Below, one piece after another: positions 1 to 8,535 of a stretch of DNA of 64,000 nucleotides. Each line of letters begins with the position of its first letter. Position 1 is the stretch's first letter. Made by a program: the position numbers and the translations under genes. A model generated the notes under the pieces. It was given only the letters and a program-made list of their open reading frames with translations, was not told the DNA's origin and did not search any database. The DNA comes from Clostridium grantii DSM 8605 (GTDB lineage: Bacteria; Bacillota; Clostridia; Clostridiales; Clostridiaceae), in assembly GCF_900129965.1 (NCBI RefSeq), contig NZ_FQXM01000009.1:100460-164459 (forward strand), read 5' to 3'.

Positions 1-352
1 AAACTGAGAAAATAAGATAACCAACAAAAGCAAAACCTAATTGTCTTACATCAGCAGTTTCAGCAAGTTTAGCACCAAAAACTCCATTTTGTATTAACCA
101 AGTTAAAGCAACACCAAACCAAAAGAATGCAAATCCACCAAAAGCAGTAGCACCAAATACATTATTTTTTTTTGCATCTTGAATTGAAGCATATAATTGA
201 GCCGCAGCTCCTAAAAATATTGCCCATGGTAAAATAAGTGAAACACCTGTAGTTAAACCAAGTTTTTGTGAAGAGGCAACTAAAGTAACCATAGCTAATC
301 CAAATAATCCTAAAGCAGTAGGATCAGCAACAACAATTTTTCTTTCTTCCAT
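1..352 (-). CDS. satP: Acetate uptake permease, GPR1/FUN34/YaaH (SatP) family, partial
   Basis: The reading frame starts at ATG (complement of 350-352) and runs off the left edge, so about 117 N-terminal residues are visible. A TTTAGGAGGG ribosome site lies just upstream. The segment ADPTALGLFGLAMVTL near residue 9 matches the N-terminal signature of the GPR1/FUN34/YaaH family, which moves acetate and similar short acids across the membrane. At least three hydrophobic helices follow. It is divergent from corA. The C-terminal half and the downstream neighbours are not visible. The family call is fairly secure; acetate as substrate is inferred from the family. Confidence 0.8.
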   Translation of the reverse strand, partial: MEERKIVVADPTALGLFGLAMVTLVASSQKLGLTTGVSLILPWAIFLGAAAQLYASIQDAKKNNVFGATAFGGFAFFWFGVALTWLIQNGVFGAKLAETADVRQLGFAFVGYLIFSV

Positions 353-560
353 TAATAAAACCCTCCTAAATGAGTCGAACAAAGTCGAATTTACAACCTT
401 AATAAGTATAGCAAAATTCTTAAAACACTTCAATGGAAAATAATAAATATTATAAAGTTTGAAAATTTGCTTTTGAGTACATTTTCAGAAATGAAGAAAT
501 AATAATGAATTAATGATAAAATAGAAGAAATTGTTATAATAGTTAAAGGGGAAATTATAT

Positions 561-1616
561 ATGGGACAAATGAAAAGAAATATATCAAAAATAGGTAAAG
601 CACCTGGTAGTGCTATTTATACTGGAAATAAAGAATCTTTTGAAACAAAGATAGAGTATATAATGTATAACGAAAGTGATTATAAAAGAGAATCAGTAAA
701 TAATCTAAAAGAAATAGATTGGAAAGCTGAAGAAAATACATGGATAAATATAGTTGGAATAAATGAATCAGAGGTTGTAGAAGAAGTAATGGAATATGTG
801 AATTTAAATTCGTTAGTTGTGGAAGATATTCTTCATATTGGTCACAGACCCAAAATAGAAATTTATGATGATTATATTTTTATTGTAATAAAAATGCTTA
901 CATTTGAAGAAAATAATTTAAGAATTAATAGTGAACAAGTATCTATGATTCTGCATGGAAATACTTTAATTACCTTTCAAGAAATAGAGAAAGATGTTTT
1001 TGACCCTATAAGAAAAAGAATAGCGAATAAATTAGGCTCAATCAACAAAAGACATATGGATTATTTATTATATTGCTTAATTGATTCAATTGTAGATAAT
1101 TATTATATTTTGCTAGATGAGATAGAAGATAAAATTGATGAATTAGAAGAGGATATTCTTATAAATGATAATGAATCTAATCCTTTGCCAGAGATATATA
1201 AATTAAGAAAAGAATTACTTTTATTAAAAACAGCAGTTTGGCCTATAAAAGAAATAGTAAATGAACTTCAAAAGGATTATTCACTGCTTACTGAACCAAC
1301 AAGAATTTATTTATCTGATTTAAATGATCATGTTAATCAAATAATGGATTATATTGTGGTTTATAGAGAAATGATTTCAACTATGTTTGATACTCATTTA
1401 TCAAATATGAGCAATAGAATGAATAAAGTTATGACAACTTTAACTATATTTTCAGCTATATTTATTCCTATAACTTTTTTAGCAGGAATATATGGAATGA
1501 ACTTTAATTATATGCCAGAGTTATCTTATAAATATGGATATCCAATATTTATTTTATTATGTTTTATTATATCAATTAGTATGCTTTATATTTTTAAGAA
1601 AAGAAAATGGATGTAA
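561..1616 (+). CDS. corA: CorA-family magnesium/divalent cation channel
   Basis: This 351-residue protein has the CorA layout: a large charged cytosolic N-terminal domain with long helices (about residues 120-290), then two C-terminal membrane helices. The pore signature YGMNF sits right after the first helix, followed by a basic KKRK tail. The family forms pentameric Mg2+ (or Co2+/Ni2+) channels. An AAAGGGG ribosome site precedes ATG 561, and a TATAAT box lies at 535-540. A second ATG nine bases downstream is possible. It appears monocistronic, since more than 400 noncoding bases follow. Confidence 0.9.
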   Translation: MGQMKRNISKIGKAPGSAIYTGNKESFETKIEYIMYNESDYKRESVNNLKEIDWKAEENTWINIVGINESEVVEEVMEYVNLNSLVVEDILHIGHRPKIEIYDDYIFIVIKMLTFEENNLRINSEQVSMILHGNTLITFQEIEKDVFDPIRKRIANKLGSINKRHMDYLLYCLIDSIVDNYYILLDEIEDKIDELEEDILINDNESNPLPEIYKLRKELLLLKTAVWPIKEIVNELQKDYSLLTEPTRIYLSDLNDHVNQIMDYIVVYREMISTMFDTHLSNMSNRMNKVMTTLTIFSAIFIPITFLAGIYGMNFNYMPELSYKYGYPIFILLCFIISISMLYIFKKRKWM

Positions 1617-2050
1617 TTTATAGTTGAATTGTGATACCTATAAAATATTTTACAAAAATAAGTAAAATAAGTATAAAAAATTATAAATATAAACATAGAA
1701 TATAAATATAAAATATAAATATAAACGTAAAATATAAGTATAGAATCAAACAAAATACTAATTTAAGCATAAAACCCATGAAATATGCATAAAAAGTATA
1801 AAAAAATCAAAAAAATATAGACATTAAAAAAGAAATATGTTAAACTTAAAAAAGAAATGAAACTATGTTTTATATTACGAAACCACAATGAAGTAATGAT
1901 AAATTTTTATTGCAAGTTATAAAAACTATATTTGAAGCATAGCTTTTATTTATAAAATTAGTTTAAAACTTGGTTTCATAATAAGAAACAACAAATAAAT
2001 TATTAGAAACTCATAATTATTTATATTAGCAGTAAAGTGGAGGAATTAAC
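1617..2050. other. AT-rich intergenic region with short iterated units
   Basis: No gene is seen in these 434 bases. From about 1680 to 1745 the sequence is a loose iteration of ATAAATATAAA-like units. At 1856-1876 and 1971-1990 are two GAAAC/GTTTC-type palindromic elements that could be operators of the downstream sugar kinase gene. At 1620-1642 lies a 23-base sequence that recurs with three changes at 6476-6498. Confidence 0.5.
1856..1876. promoter_or_regulatory. Candidate operator upstream of the KDG kinase-like gene
   Basis: The sequence AATGAAACTATGTTTTAT is an imperfect palindrome of the form TGAAAC-N2-GTTTTA, close to the consensus described for IclR-type KdgR of enterobacteria. A second GTTTC/GAAAC inverted pair lies at 1971-1990 (TGGTTTCATAATAAGAAACA). 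Both precede the kinase gene at 2051. Whether this organism uses an IclR-type regulator is unknown, so the link is only an inference from form and position. Confidence 0.3.
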
Positions 2051-3010
2051 GTGGAAAAAACTTTAGAAGTAGTTACTTTTGGTGAAACAATGGTTTTATT
2101 TAATCCAGATAATATAGGTCCACTAAGATATGCAAATAATTTTAGTAAATCAATAGGTGGGGCTGAGTCCAATGTTGCTATTGCACTTGCTAAGTTAGGG
2201 CACAATGTTGGTTGGTTTTCAAAGCTAGGCAATGATGCTTTTGGAATGTATATTAAATCGGTAATTATGGGAGAGGGAGTAGACGTATCTAGAGTTGGCT
2301 TTGATGAAGAAAGAAAAACTGGAATTATATTCAAAGAAAGGTTTCAACATACTAATCCTAATGTGTATTATTATAGACAAAATTCTGCAGCAAGCCATAT
2401 AGGTGTAAAAGATTTGGATGAAGATTATCTTAAATCAGCTAAGATTCTGCATATAACAGGTATTACTCCAGCAATTTCTGAAAGTGCGAGAGAAGCAGTT
2501 TTTAAAGCAGTAGAGATAGCAAAAGAAAACAATGTTATTGTATCTTTTGATCCAAATATAAGATTGAAATTGTGGAAACTTAATGAAGCTAAGGAAGTTA
2601 TTTTAAAAATAGCAGAGAAAGCAGATATAATTTTCCCAGGAGAAGATGAAGGTAAAAAGCTTTTAGGAACAGATAATCCAGAATTGATTGCTGACGAGTT
2701 TATAAAACTTGGTTGTAAATTGGTAGTTGTTAAACTTGGAGAAAAAGGATGTTATGTTCAATCAAAAGATGAAAAAATATATGTAGAAGGATATCCGATA
2801 AAAAGGGTAGAAGATACCGTTGGTGCAGGAGATGGATTTGCAGCAGGTTTTCTATCAGGATATTTGAAAGAATTAAGTTTAGAAGATTGTGCTAAGTATG
2901 CTAATGGAGTAGGTGCAATGGCAGTTTTAGTAAGAGGAGACATGGAAGGCTATCCAGATATAGAGCAATTAGAAAGTTTTATTGGTATCACAGAGAGTGT
3001 TGATAGATAG
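2051..3010 (+). CDS. kdgK: PfkB-family sugar kinase, probable 2-keto-3-deoxygluconate kinase
   Basis: The 319-residue protein is a ribokinase/PfkB fold enzyme. It has the substrate-binding GG pair near residues 36-37 (SIGGAESNVA) and the C-terminal DTVGAGD motif at 255-261, whose last Asp is the catalytic base. The opening GETMVLFNP and the YYYRQNSAASHI segment (about 106-117) resemble 2-keto-3-deoxygluconate kinases, which phosphorylate KDG to KDPG. It starts with GTG 2051 behind GTGGAGG. No KDPG aldolase is adjacent. A fructokinase or another PfkB specificity cannot be excluded. The VOC gene 64 bases downstream may share the transcript. Confidence 0.75.
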   Translation: MEKTLEVVTFGETMVLFNPDNIGPLRYANNFSKSIGGAESNVAIALAKLGHNVGWFSKLGNDAFGMYIKSVIMGEGVDVSRVGFDEERKTGIIFKERFQHTNPNVYYYRQNSAASHIGVKDLDEDYLKSAKILHITGITPAISESAREAVFKAVEIAKENNVIVSFDPNIRLKLWKLNEAKEVILKIAEKADIIFPGEDEGKKLLGTDNPELIADEFIKLGCKLVVVKLGEKGCYVQSKDEKIYVEGYPIKRVEDTVGAGDGFAAGFLSGYLKELSLEDCAKYANGVGAMAVLVRGDMEGYPDIEQLESFIGITESVDR

Positions 3011-3074
3011 ATTTAAGTAGTATGTATATGAGTGAACAATAAAATAAATATATCAAATTAAAAGGGGTGTTCTT

Positions 3075-3467
3075 ATGATAGGAATGGAGCATGTTGGAAT
3101 TTGTGGAAAAGATACTAAAGCTTTGAAAGATTGGTATGTTAAATTATTTGATTTTAAAATTGTTTATGATAGCCAAAAGGAAAGACCTACTTATTTTTTA
3201 TTGATGGAAGATGGTAGCATGATTGAGATTTATGCATCGGAAGATAATATTGATACTTTTAATAATAGAAAACAAGGAATTAGACATATTGCTTTTAGTA
3301 CTGATGATATAGAAAAAGAATATAAGAATCTTGTAGATAATAATGTTGAAATTGTAACTGATTTGACTACAAGCGACAAAGGCGTTTCAACAGTTTTCTT
3401 CAGAGATATAGAAGGAAATATACTTCACTTCATATATAGACCTGAAGACCAAAAATTAGCACCCTAA
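3075..3467 (+). CDS. VOC-family metalloprotein (glyoxalase/dioxygenase superfamily)
   Basis: At 130 residues this has the size and motif pattern of a single vicinal-oxygen-chelate protein. It shows MEHVGICGKD at the start (possible metal ligand His6), RHIAFSTDD in the middle, and FFRDIEGNILHFIYRP at the end. The family includes glyoxalase I, methylmalonyl-CoA epimerase and antibiotic-binding proteins, and the substrate here is unknown. AAAGGGGTG precedes ATG 3075. It follows the KDG kinase-like gene by 64 bases and ends in a strong hairpin terminator, so the two probably form an operon. A sugar-derived substrate is possible but only inferred. Confidence 0.75.
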   Translation: MIGMEHVGICGKDTKALKDWYVKLFDFKIVYDSQKERPTYFLLMEDGSMIEIYASEDNIDTFNNRKQGIRHIAFSTDDIEKEYKNLVDNNVEIVTDLTTSDKGVSTVFFRDIEGNILHFIYRPEDQKLAP

Positions 3468-3491
3468 TATAACCTTATAATATAGTATGAA

Positions 3492-3530
3492 TAAAAAAGT
3501 CTCTTTTTAAATAAAAAGGGGCTTTTTTAT
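3492..3530 (+). terminator. Rho-independent terminator after the VOC gene
   Basis: AAAAAAGTCTCTTTTT pairs with AAAAAGGGGCTTTTTT across a short loop. All pairs are Watson-Crick or G-U, and the 3' arm ends in a T run. Confidence 0.85.
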
Positions 3531-3650
3531 TGTAGGAAAGGTGAAAATAAAAAAAATGTTTAAAAAATAGATTCAGGAAAATAATTATAATGACTATAAT
3601 TATTTTATTTGAAATTAATTACAGATTAATACAAAAAAATAGTAAAGTTA

Positions 3651-3660
3651 TGGTATAATA
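3651..3660 (+). promoter_or_regulatory. Extended -10 promoter of galU
   Basis: TGGTATAAT is a perfect extended -10 (TGN before TATAAT), about 80 bases upstream of the galU start. No good -35 is seen, which fits the extended -10 class. Confidence 0.55.
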
Positions 3661-3739
3661 TTTTCGAATGGGTATAAATCAAATATAAAATATAAGGCTA
3701 TTCAAATAGAATCATAGCCAACTATGAAGGAGTGTTTTT

Positions 3740-4615
3740 ATGAAAGTGAGAAAAGCAATAATTCCAGCAGCAGGATTGGGAACTAGATTTTTACCAGCAA
3801 CAAAAGCACAACCAAAAGAAATGTTACCAATAGTAGATAAACCTACAATTCAATACATAATAGAAGAAGCAGTGGCATCAGGTATTGAAGAAATATTAAT
3901 AATAACAGGAAGAAATAAAAGAGCTATTGAAGACCATTTTGATAAATCAGTAGAGTTAGAACTTCAGCTTGAAAGCAATAATAAAACTGATATGCTTCAA
4001 ATGGTAAGGGATATTACTAATATGGTAGATATTCATTATATAAGACAAAAAGAACCTAAAGGTCTTGGGCATGCTATAAGTTGTGCAAAAGCATTTGTTG
4101 GCAATGAACCTTTTGCGGTTTTACTAGGGGATGATGTAGTTGATAGTGAAGTTCCTTGTTTAAAACAAATGATAGACTGCTTTAATGAATATAAAACAAG
4201 TATATTAGGAGTGCAAGAAGTTCCAGATGAAGATGTATGCAAGTATGGTATTGTAAAAGGAACGCACATAGAAGATAGAGTCTATAAAGTTAAAGGATTA
4301 GTTGAAAAACCTTCAAAAGAAGAAGCACCTTCCAATGTTGCAATTCTTGGTAGATATATAATTACGCCTAAAATTTTCGAAATTTTAGAAAATACTAAGC
4401 CAGGAAAAGGTGGAGAAATTCAATTAACTGATGCACTTTTAACTTTGGCATCACAGGAAGCTATGTATGCTTATAATTTTGTAGGAAGAAGATATGACGT
4501 AGGAGATAAATTAGGTTTTTTAGAAGCAACAATAGAATTTGCTCTTAAAAGAGAAGACTTAAAAGAACCATTTACAGAGTATTTAATAAAATTACAAGAA
4601 AAATATAAAAAATAA
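3740..4615 (+). CDS. galU: UTP-glucose-1-phosphate uridylyltransferase
   Basis: The 291-residue protein carries the classic GalU N-terminus: KAIIPAAGLGTRFLPATKA with the nucleotide-binding GxGTRFLP loop (about 12-19), then KEMLPIVDKP and the LLGDDVV metal-site region near residue 128. It makes UDP-glucose from UTP and glucose-1-phosphate in the cytosol. UDP-glucose feeds polysaccharide, glycolipid and teichoic-acid synthesis, so it could serve the surface-glycan cluster at 38-64 kb. GAAGGAG precedes ATG 3740. The gene is flanked by terminators and appears monocistronic. Confidence 0.95.
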   Translation: MKVRKAIIPAAGLGTRFLPATKAQPKEMLPIVDKPTIQYIIEEAVASGIEEILIITGRNKRAIEDHFDKSVELELQLESNNKTDMLQMVRDITNMVDIHYIRQKEPKGLGHAISCAKAFVGNEPFAVLLGDDVVDSEVPCLKQMIDCFNEYKTSILGVQEVPDEDVCKYGIVKGTHIEDRVYKVKGLVEKPSKEEAPSNVAILGRYIITPKIFEILENTKPGKGGEIQLTDALLTLASQEAMYAYNFVGRRYDVGDKLGFLEATIEFALKREDLKEPFTEYLIKLQEKYKK

Positions 4616-4643
4616 AAAGTAATATAAGAAATAGAAGAAATAG

Positions 4644-4695
4644 AAGAAATATTACATTAATAAAATAAACTATTAGTGTGGTATTTCTTTTTGTT
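4644..4695 (+). terminator. Terminator after galU
   Basis: A 19-bp stem (4644-4662 with 4671-4689, three G-U pairs) with an 8-base loop is followed by TTTTTG. Confidence 0.75.
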
Positions 4696-4816
4696 TGAAA
4701 TAATTATTTAATGTATAATGTATTAATAGATAGTATATATAATTAATAATTATGGAGATTTTTAAATTAAATGACTATAAGCTTTTTTAATACACTTATG
4801 AAATGGAGGAAGAAGA

Positions 4817-5554
4817 TTGTTATATTATGAAATAATAATTAGGTTGTTATTAGCCATATTTATAGGTGGTTTAGTTGGATATGAAAGAGAATATAAGCAT
4901 AGACCAGCAGGGTTTCGTACACATATATTAGTTTGTGTTGGCGCAACAGTGGTGTCTATGATACAAATATATGATTTGCAGCGAGTAATGACTTTATTAG
5001 AGCAAAATCCTAGTTTGGTAGGGTCGTTAAAAACTGATATTGGAAGACTTGGAGCCCAAGTGATAACAGGGGTAGGGTTTTTAGGGGCTGGAACTATCAT
5101 AAGAGACAAAGGAGCAGTTAAAGGACTAACTACAGCAGCTAGTTTATGGGTTGTTGCATGCATTGGACTAGCAGTAGGTATGGGATATTATTTTTTGAGT
5201 ATAGTATCAACTTTAACTGTATTTATAGCTTTAGTTTCCTTGAAAAAAATAGAAATTAGATTAATAGACAAAAGCAAATTAGTTAAATTTGAAATTGAAT
5301 ATTATGATAAAAATTTTATAAGAGATGCAGAAATTATTTTTGATGAAAATGGTATTAAAATTAAAAATATTGAATTTGATATTGAAGAAAATGAAGAAGT
5401 AGAAAAAATAGAAAAATCATCAAAAAAGGAAAAAGTATTGCAAAATGATAAAATAGTTTTTTATACAATACTTATTCCAAGACACATACAAACATCTTAT
5501 ATTTTAAGTGAAGTTAGCAAAATTAAAGGGGTAAGCAAAATCGAAAAAATCTAA
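4817..5554 (+). CDS. mgtC: MgtC/SapB-family membrane protein
   Basis: The 245-residue protein has the MgtC core: IFIGGLVGYEREYKHRPAGFRTHILVCVGA (helix, charged loop, helix) and the later conserved segment ITGVGFLGAGTII. Four or five membrane helices occupy the first 150 residues. A charged C-terminal cytosolic domain of about 95 residues with a KEKVLQNDK linker follows. The family is tied to low-Mg2+ survival and control of ATP synthase or membrane potential; the exact role here is unknown. The start is TTG 4817, chosen because GGAGGA sits six bases upstream. Its 3' end overlaps the convergent AraC gene by four bases. Confidence 0.85.
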   Translation: MLYYEIIIRLLLAIFIGGLVGYEREYKHRPAGFRTHILVCVGATVVSMIQIYDLQRVMTLLEQNPSLVGSLKTDIGRLGAQVITGVGFLGAGTIIRDKGAVKGLTTAASLWVVACIGLAVGMGYYFLSIVSTLTVFIALVSLKKIEIRLIDKSKLVKFEIEYYDKNFIRDAEIIFDENGIKIKNIEFDIEENEEVEKIEKSSKKEKVLQNDKIVFYTILIPRHIQTSYILSEVSKIKGVSKIEKI

Positions 5555-6438
5555 AAATATTGTGTAATCTTATTTCTAAATTCACTAGGAGTTAAGGTTA
5601 CATTTTTTTTGAAAGAAGTAGAAAAGTGGGGTGCATTTTTAAACCCACATTTTAAAGCAATATTTTCTATAGAGTTATCAGTATGTATCAAAAGATTCTT
5701 TGCTAAAGATATTTTTTTATTCAAAATATATTTATTAGGACTAATACCAAGGTATTTTTTGAATATTTTTTGAAAATACCATGGACTTAAATTGATTAAA
5801 TTACTTAATTCTAATAAGGGTAAGGGTTGATCTAAGTTATTTTCTATGTAATTAAGTACTTTTTTGAGTTTTAAATTATAAGGAGAATTAATTGTGTTAA
5901 AGTTATTGTATAAGGAAGATTTACTTTCTTTAAATAAATTATATAAAATTTGTATAATAATAGCTTTTATTTGTATTTCTGAATATAAATCGTTTTTTAT
6001 AAAAGCATCTAAAATTTCGGAAAAATAATGTTCAAAGAGTTTAGGGTTTGAACATTTTAAAACACGTGGAATTGAATCTAAAAATTCATGTTGATAAATT
6101 GGTTGAAAACTTTGAGGGTTATAGATATTGTAATCAGTACTACTTTTATTAGTATTATTTTTTAAATCAATTGCTATCATATAGCACTTATAAGGATAGA
6201 TACCATAGGTATAGTCGCCTGGCCTTCTAAATACAATTGAATTAGCAGGTATATCAACAAAATCACCATTGATGTACATCATACCTTCGCTTTCAATGAT
6301 AAACTCAATTTCGTAGTCAAAAACATATCTTGGATCAGATTCTTCTGATTTGTTTTTAAGATTAATTAAATAACAAGTCAATAATCTGGGTGAAATTTCA
6401 TTAATATGGATTTTATCAGTAGATATTTTTTTGTGCAT
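5551..6438 (-). CDS. AraC-family transcriptional regulator with cupin-like sensor domain
   Basis: This 295-residue protein has an N-terminal cupin-like half (about 10-150, with IYPYKCYMIAIDL). Its C-terminal AraC DNA-binding half (about 190-295) shows two helix-turn-helix units, including LSPWYFQKIFKKYLGISP and NAPHFSTSFKKNVTLTPSEFR. AAGGAGTGACC precedes its ATG. It is divergent from the GH1 beta-glucosidase gene across 290 bases, so it is the obvious candidate to control that gene, with a glycoside-derived inducer. It converges with mgtC with a 4-base overlap. The ligand is unknown. Confidence 0.88.
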   Translation of the reverse strand: MHKKISTDKIHINEISPRLLTCYLINLKNKSEESDPRYVFDYEIEFIIESEGMMYINGDFVDIPANSIVFRRPGDYTYGIYPYKCYMIAIDLKNNTNKSSTDYNIYNPQSFQPIYQHEFLDSIPRVLKCSNPKLFEHYFSEILDAFIKNDLYSEIQIKAIIIQILYNLFKESKSSLYNNFNTINSPYNLKLKKVLNYIENNLDQPLPLLELSNLINLSPWYFQKIFKKYLGISPNKYILNKKISLAKNLLIHTDNSIENIALKCGFKNAPHFSTSFKKNVTLTPSEFRNKITQYF

Positions 6439-6728
6439 AAGGTCACTCCTTTTAATTTATTAAAAATGAAAATTAATAGTTGAACTGGGATTCCTATATA
6501 TAGATAAAGTTTATGTATAAATTGATGCTACATATGGTTTGTACATATATTTATACATAGTGAGCATAATATTATTATAAAACAATTTATAAAAATGACA
6601 AGAATATATAAATAATCACAGTTTATTATATTAAAATAAAACAATTTAAGTGGTATAGTTATAACAAGAAAAGAAATTAAATCAAATAATTAAATGGTAA
6701 ATAATGTGCAATTGAAAGGAGTTTAATA
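6439..6728. promoter_or_regulatory. Divergent promoter region between araC-like and GH1 genes
   Basis: This AT-rich region of 290 bases must hold both promoters. An inverted repeat ATGTATAAAT / ATTTATACAT (6513-6522 and 6549-6558, 26-base spacer) is the best candidate regulator site. AraC proteins more often use direct repeats, so this is uncertain. A sequence related to 1620-1642 lies at 6476-6498. Confidence 0.4.
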
Positions 6729-8093
6729 ATGAAGTTTAAAGATGATTTTACATGGGGTGTGGCGGCTGCATCTTATCAAATAGAAGGTGCTGCTTATGAA
6801 GATGGAAAAGGATTATCTATATGGGATATGTTCTGTAAAACACAGGGAAATGTATGGGAAAAGAATACGGGCGATATGGCTTGTGATCATTATCATAAAT
6901 TTAAAGAAGATATAGCTATTATGAAAGAACTTGGAGTAAAAGCTTACAGATTGTCATTAAGTTGGCCTAGAATTATGCCAAAAGGAATTGGTGAGGTAAA
7001 TGAAAAAGGCATAGAATTTTATAATGAATTGATTGACGAATTGATTGCCAACGATATTGAACCTTATGTAACAATTTTTCATTGGGATTACCCTTATGAG
7101 CTTTATAAAAAAGGACATTGGTTGAATACTGATTCCTCAGCTTGGTTTGAAGAGTATACTAAAGTAGCAGTAGATAGATTTTCTGATAGAGTTAAAAATT
7201 GGTTTACTTTAAATGAACCACAATGTTTTATTGGATTGGGTTATGGACAAGGAGAACACGCGCCAGGGTTGAAATTAAGTGAATATGATTTGATTTTAAT
7301 GGCTCATAATACATTGCTTGCCCATGGTAAGGCAGTGAAAATAATAAGAGAAAACAGTAAATTGCCGGCTAAAATTGGTTATGCACCAGTGGGTGTAGTA
7401 GCAATTCCAAATTCAGATAGAGAAGAAGATGTAAAAGCGGCAGAAATAGCAATGTTTCATATGGATGAACATACACCAGTGGGGAGTATTTTTTGGTCCA
7501 ACTCATTATGGAATGATCCTGTATTCTTGGGAAAATATCCAGACGAAATTATTAGAAGATATAAAGCTTATCTTCCAGATACTCTTGAGGAAGATTTAAA
7601 AATAATTAGTGAGGAGTTGGATTATTTCGGATGCAATATTTATAATGGTAGGGAAGTGGAAATGAAAAATTCAGTACCTGTCCCCGCAAAACGTCCATAT
7701 GGATATACTATAACAGCTTTCGAATGGCCAATAACACCAAAATCATTGTACTGGGGACCGAGATTTTTTTATGAAAGATATAAGAAACCAGTTATGATAA
7801 CTGAGAACGGATTATCTTCAAGAGATGTAATAAGTTTAGATGGAAAAGTTCATGATGCAAATAGAATTGATTTTCTTAATAGATATTTATTGGAACTTAG
7901 AAAAGTATCAAAGGAAATACCAGTAGAAGCTTATTTCCAATGGTCAATAATGGATAATTTTGAGTGGGCTCATGGATATAAACATAGATTTGGTTTAGTA
8001 TATGTGGATTATGCTACTCAAGAGAGAACGATTAAAGATTCAGCATATTGGTATAAAACAGTTATTGAAAGTAATGGAGAAAATTTAGATTAA
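6729..8093 (+). CDS. bglA: GH1 beta-glucosidase
   Basis: The 454-residue enzyme has complete GH1 landmarks: FTWGVAAASYQIEGA at the N-terminus, the acid/base Glu163 in TLNEPQ, the nucleophile Glu359 in ITENG, and DNFEWAHGY near 409-416. Glu412-Trp413 at this site is typical of enzymes acting on non-phosphorylated beta-glucosides; 6-phospho-beta-glucosidases usually have Ser there. No PTS gene is adjacent. There is no signal peptide, so it should be cytosolic and work on imported cellobiose-like sugars. GAAAGGAG precedes ATG 6729. Residues 316-319 (VPVP) are encoded by the dispersed tacctgtcccc motif. Confidence 0.92.
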   Translation: MKFKDDFTWGVAAASYQIEGAAYEDGKGLSIWDMFCKTQGNVWEKNTGDMACDHYHKFKEDIAIMKELGVKAYRLSLSWPRIMPKGIGEVNEKGIEFYNELIDELIANDIEPYVTIFHWDYPYELYKKGHWLNTDSSAWFEEYTKVAVDRFSDRVKNWFTLNEPQCFIGLGYGQGEHAPGLKLSEYDLILMAHNTLLAHGKAVKIIRENSKLPAKIGYAPVGVVAIPNSDREEDVKAAEIAMFHMDEHTPVGSIFWSNSLWNDPVFLGKYPDEIIRRYKAYLPDTLEEDLKIISEELDYFGCNIYNGREVEMKNSVPVPAKRPYGYTITAFEWPITPKSLYWGPRFFYERYKKPVMITENGLSSRDVISLDGKVHDANRIDFLNRYLLELRKVSKEIPVEAYFQWSIMDNFEWAHGYKHRFGLVYVDYATQERTIKDSAYWYKTVIESNGENLD

Positions 8094-8123
8094 GATGTTA
8101 ATTAGATTTTAATGATTATACAA

Positions 8124-8165
8124 TTCAAAAAAGTTGCGTACTAAACATACTGCAACTTTTTTTCA
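8124..8165 (+). terminator. Terminator after the GH1 gene
   Basis: AAAAAAGTTGC-GTA pairs with TAC-T-GCAACTTTTTTT with one bulged T, then a T run. Confidence 0.75.
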
Positions 8166-8382
8166 ATTCTTAAAACTAAGGATTACGAGGAATTTGTTAT
8201 TTGATGGGCATGGTGATTAATTTGAAGTTATTGGAGTTATTGGAATTAAATTAACTGTGATAGATAATGGGTCTATTTAGATGATAGTTTACAATAAAAG
8301 CGAATTATAAGAACAATTTGGCTTTACAAGTATAGGAAAATCAAGTATACTAAGGACAGTAAATAATATAAAGATTATAGTA

Positions 8383-8477
8383 GCTAGGGGTGTCTTGTTT
8401 TGACTGAGAAATAAATCAATGTGAATTGAGTTATTACCCTCATTACCTGATCTGGGTTATACCAGCGTAGGAAAGCA
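8383..8477 (+). ncRNA. TPP riboswitch (THI box)
   Basis: The aptamer shows the hallmark segments in order: GGGGTG at its 5' end, CTGAGA (8404-8409), TTACCCTCATTACCTGATCTG around 8434-8454, and GGGTTATACCAGCGTAGGAAAGC at its 3' end. These are the TPP-binding core of THI-box riboswitches. An 18-base perfect palindrome (8478-8495) and the ribosome site GGGAGG (8521-8526) follow. This layout suggests control of ThiT translation or premature termination by thiamine pyrophosphate. No long T run is seen before the gene, so translational control is somewhat more likely. Confidence 0.95.
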
Positions 8478-8495
8478 GAAAATATTAATATTTTC
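8478..8495 (+). promoter_or_regulatory. Palindromic hairpin in the TPP riboswitch expression platform
   Basis: GAAAATATTAATATTTTC is a perfect palindrome directly after the aptamer and 25 bases before the ribosome binding site. It probably forms part of the switching platform. Confidence 0.5.
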
Positions 8496-8535
8496 TAACA
8501 AGAAACTTCTCGCGCAATAAGGGAGGTATTTTTTT

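Noticed and set aside
6729..8093. 6-phospho-beta-glucosidase
   Set aside because: The DNFEWAHGY segment has Glu-Trp where phospho-specific enzymes usually have Ser, and no PTS genes are adjacent.
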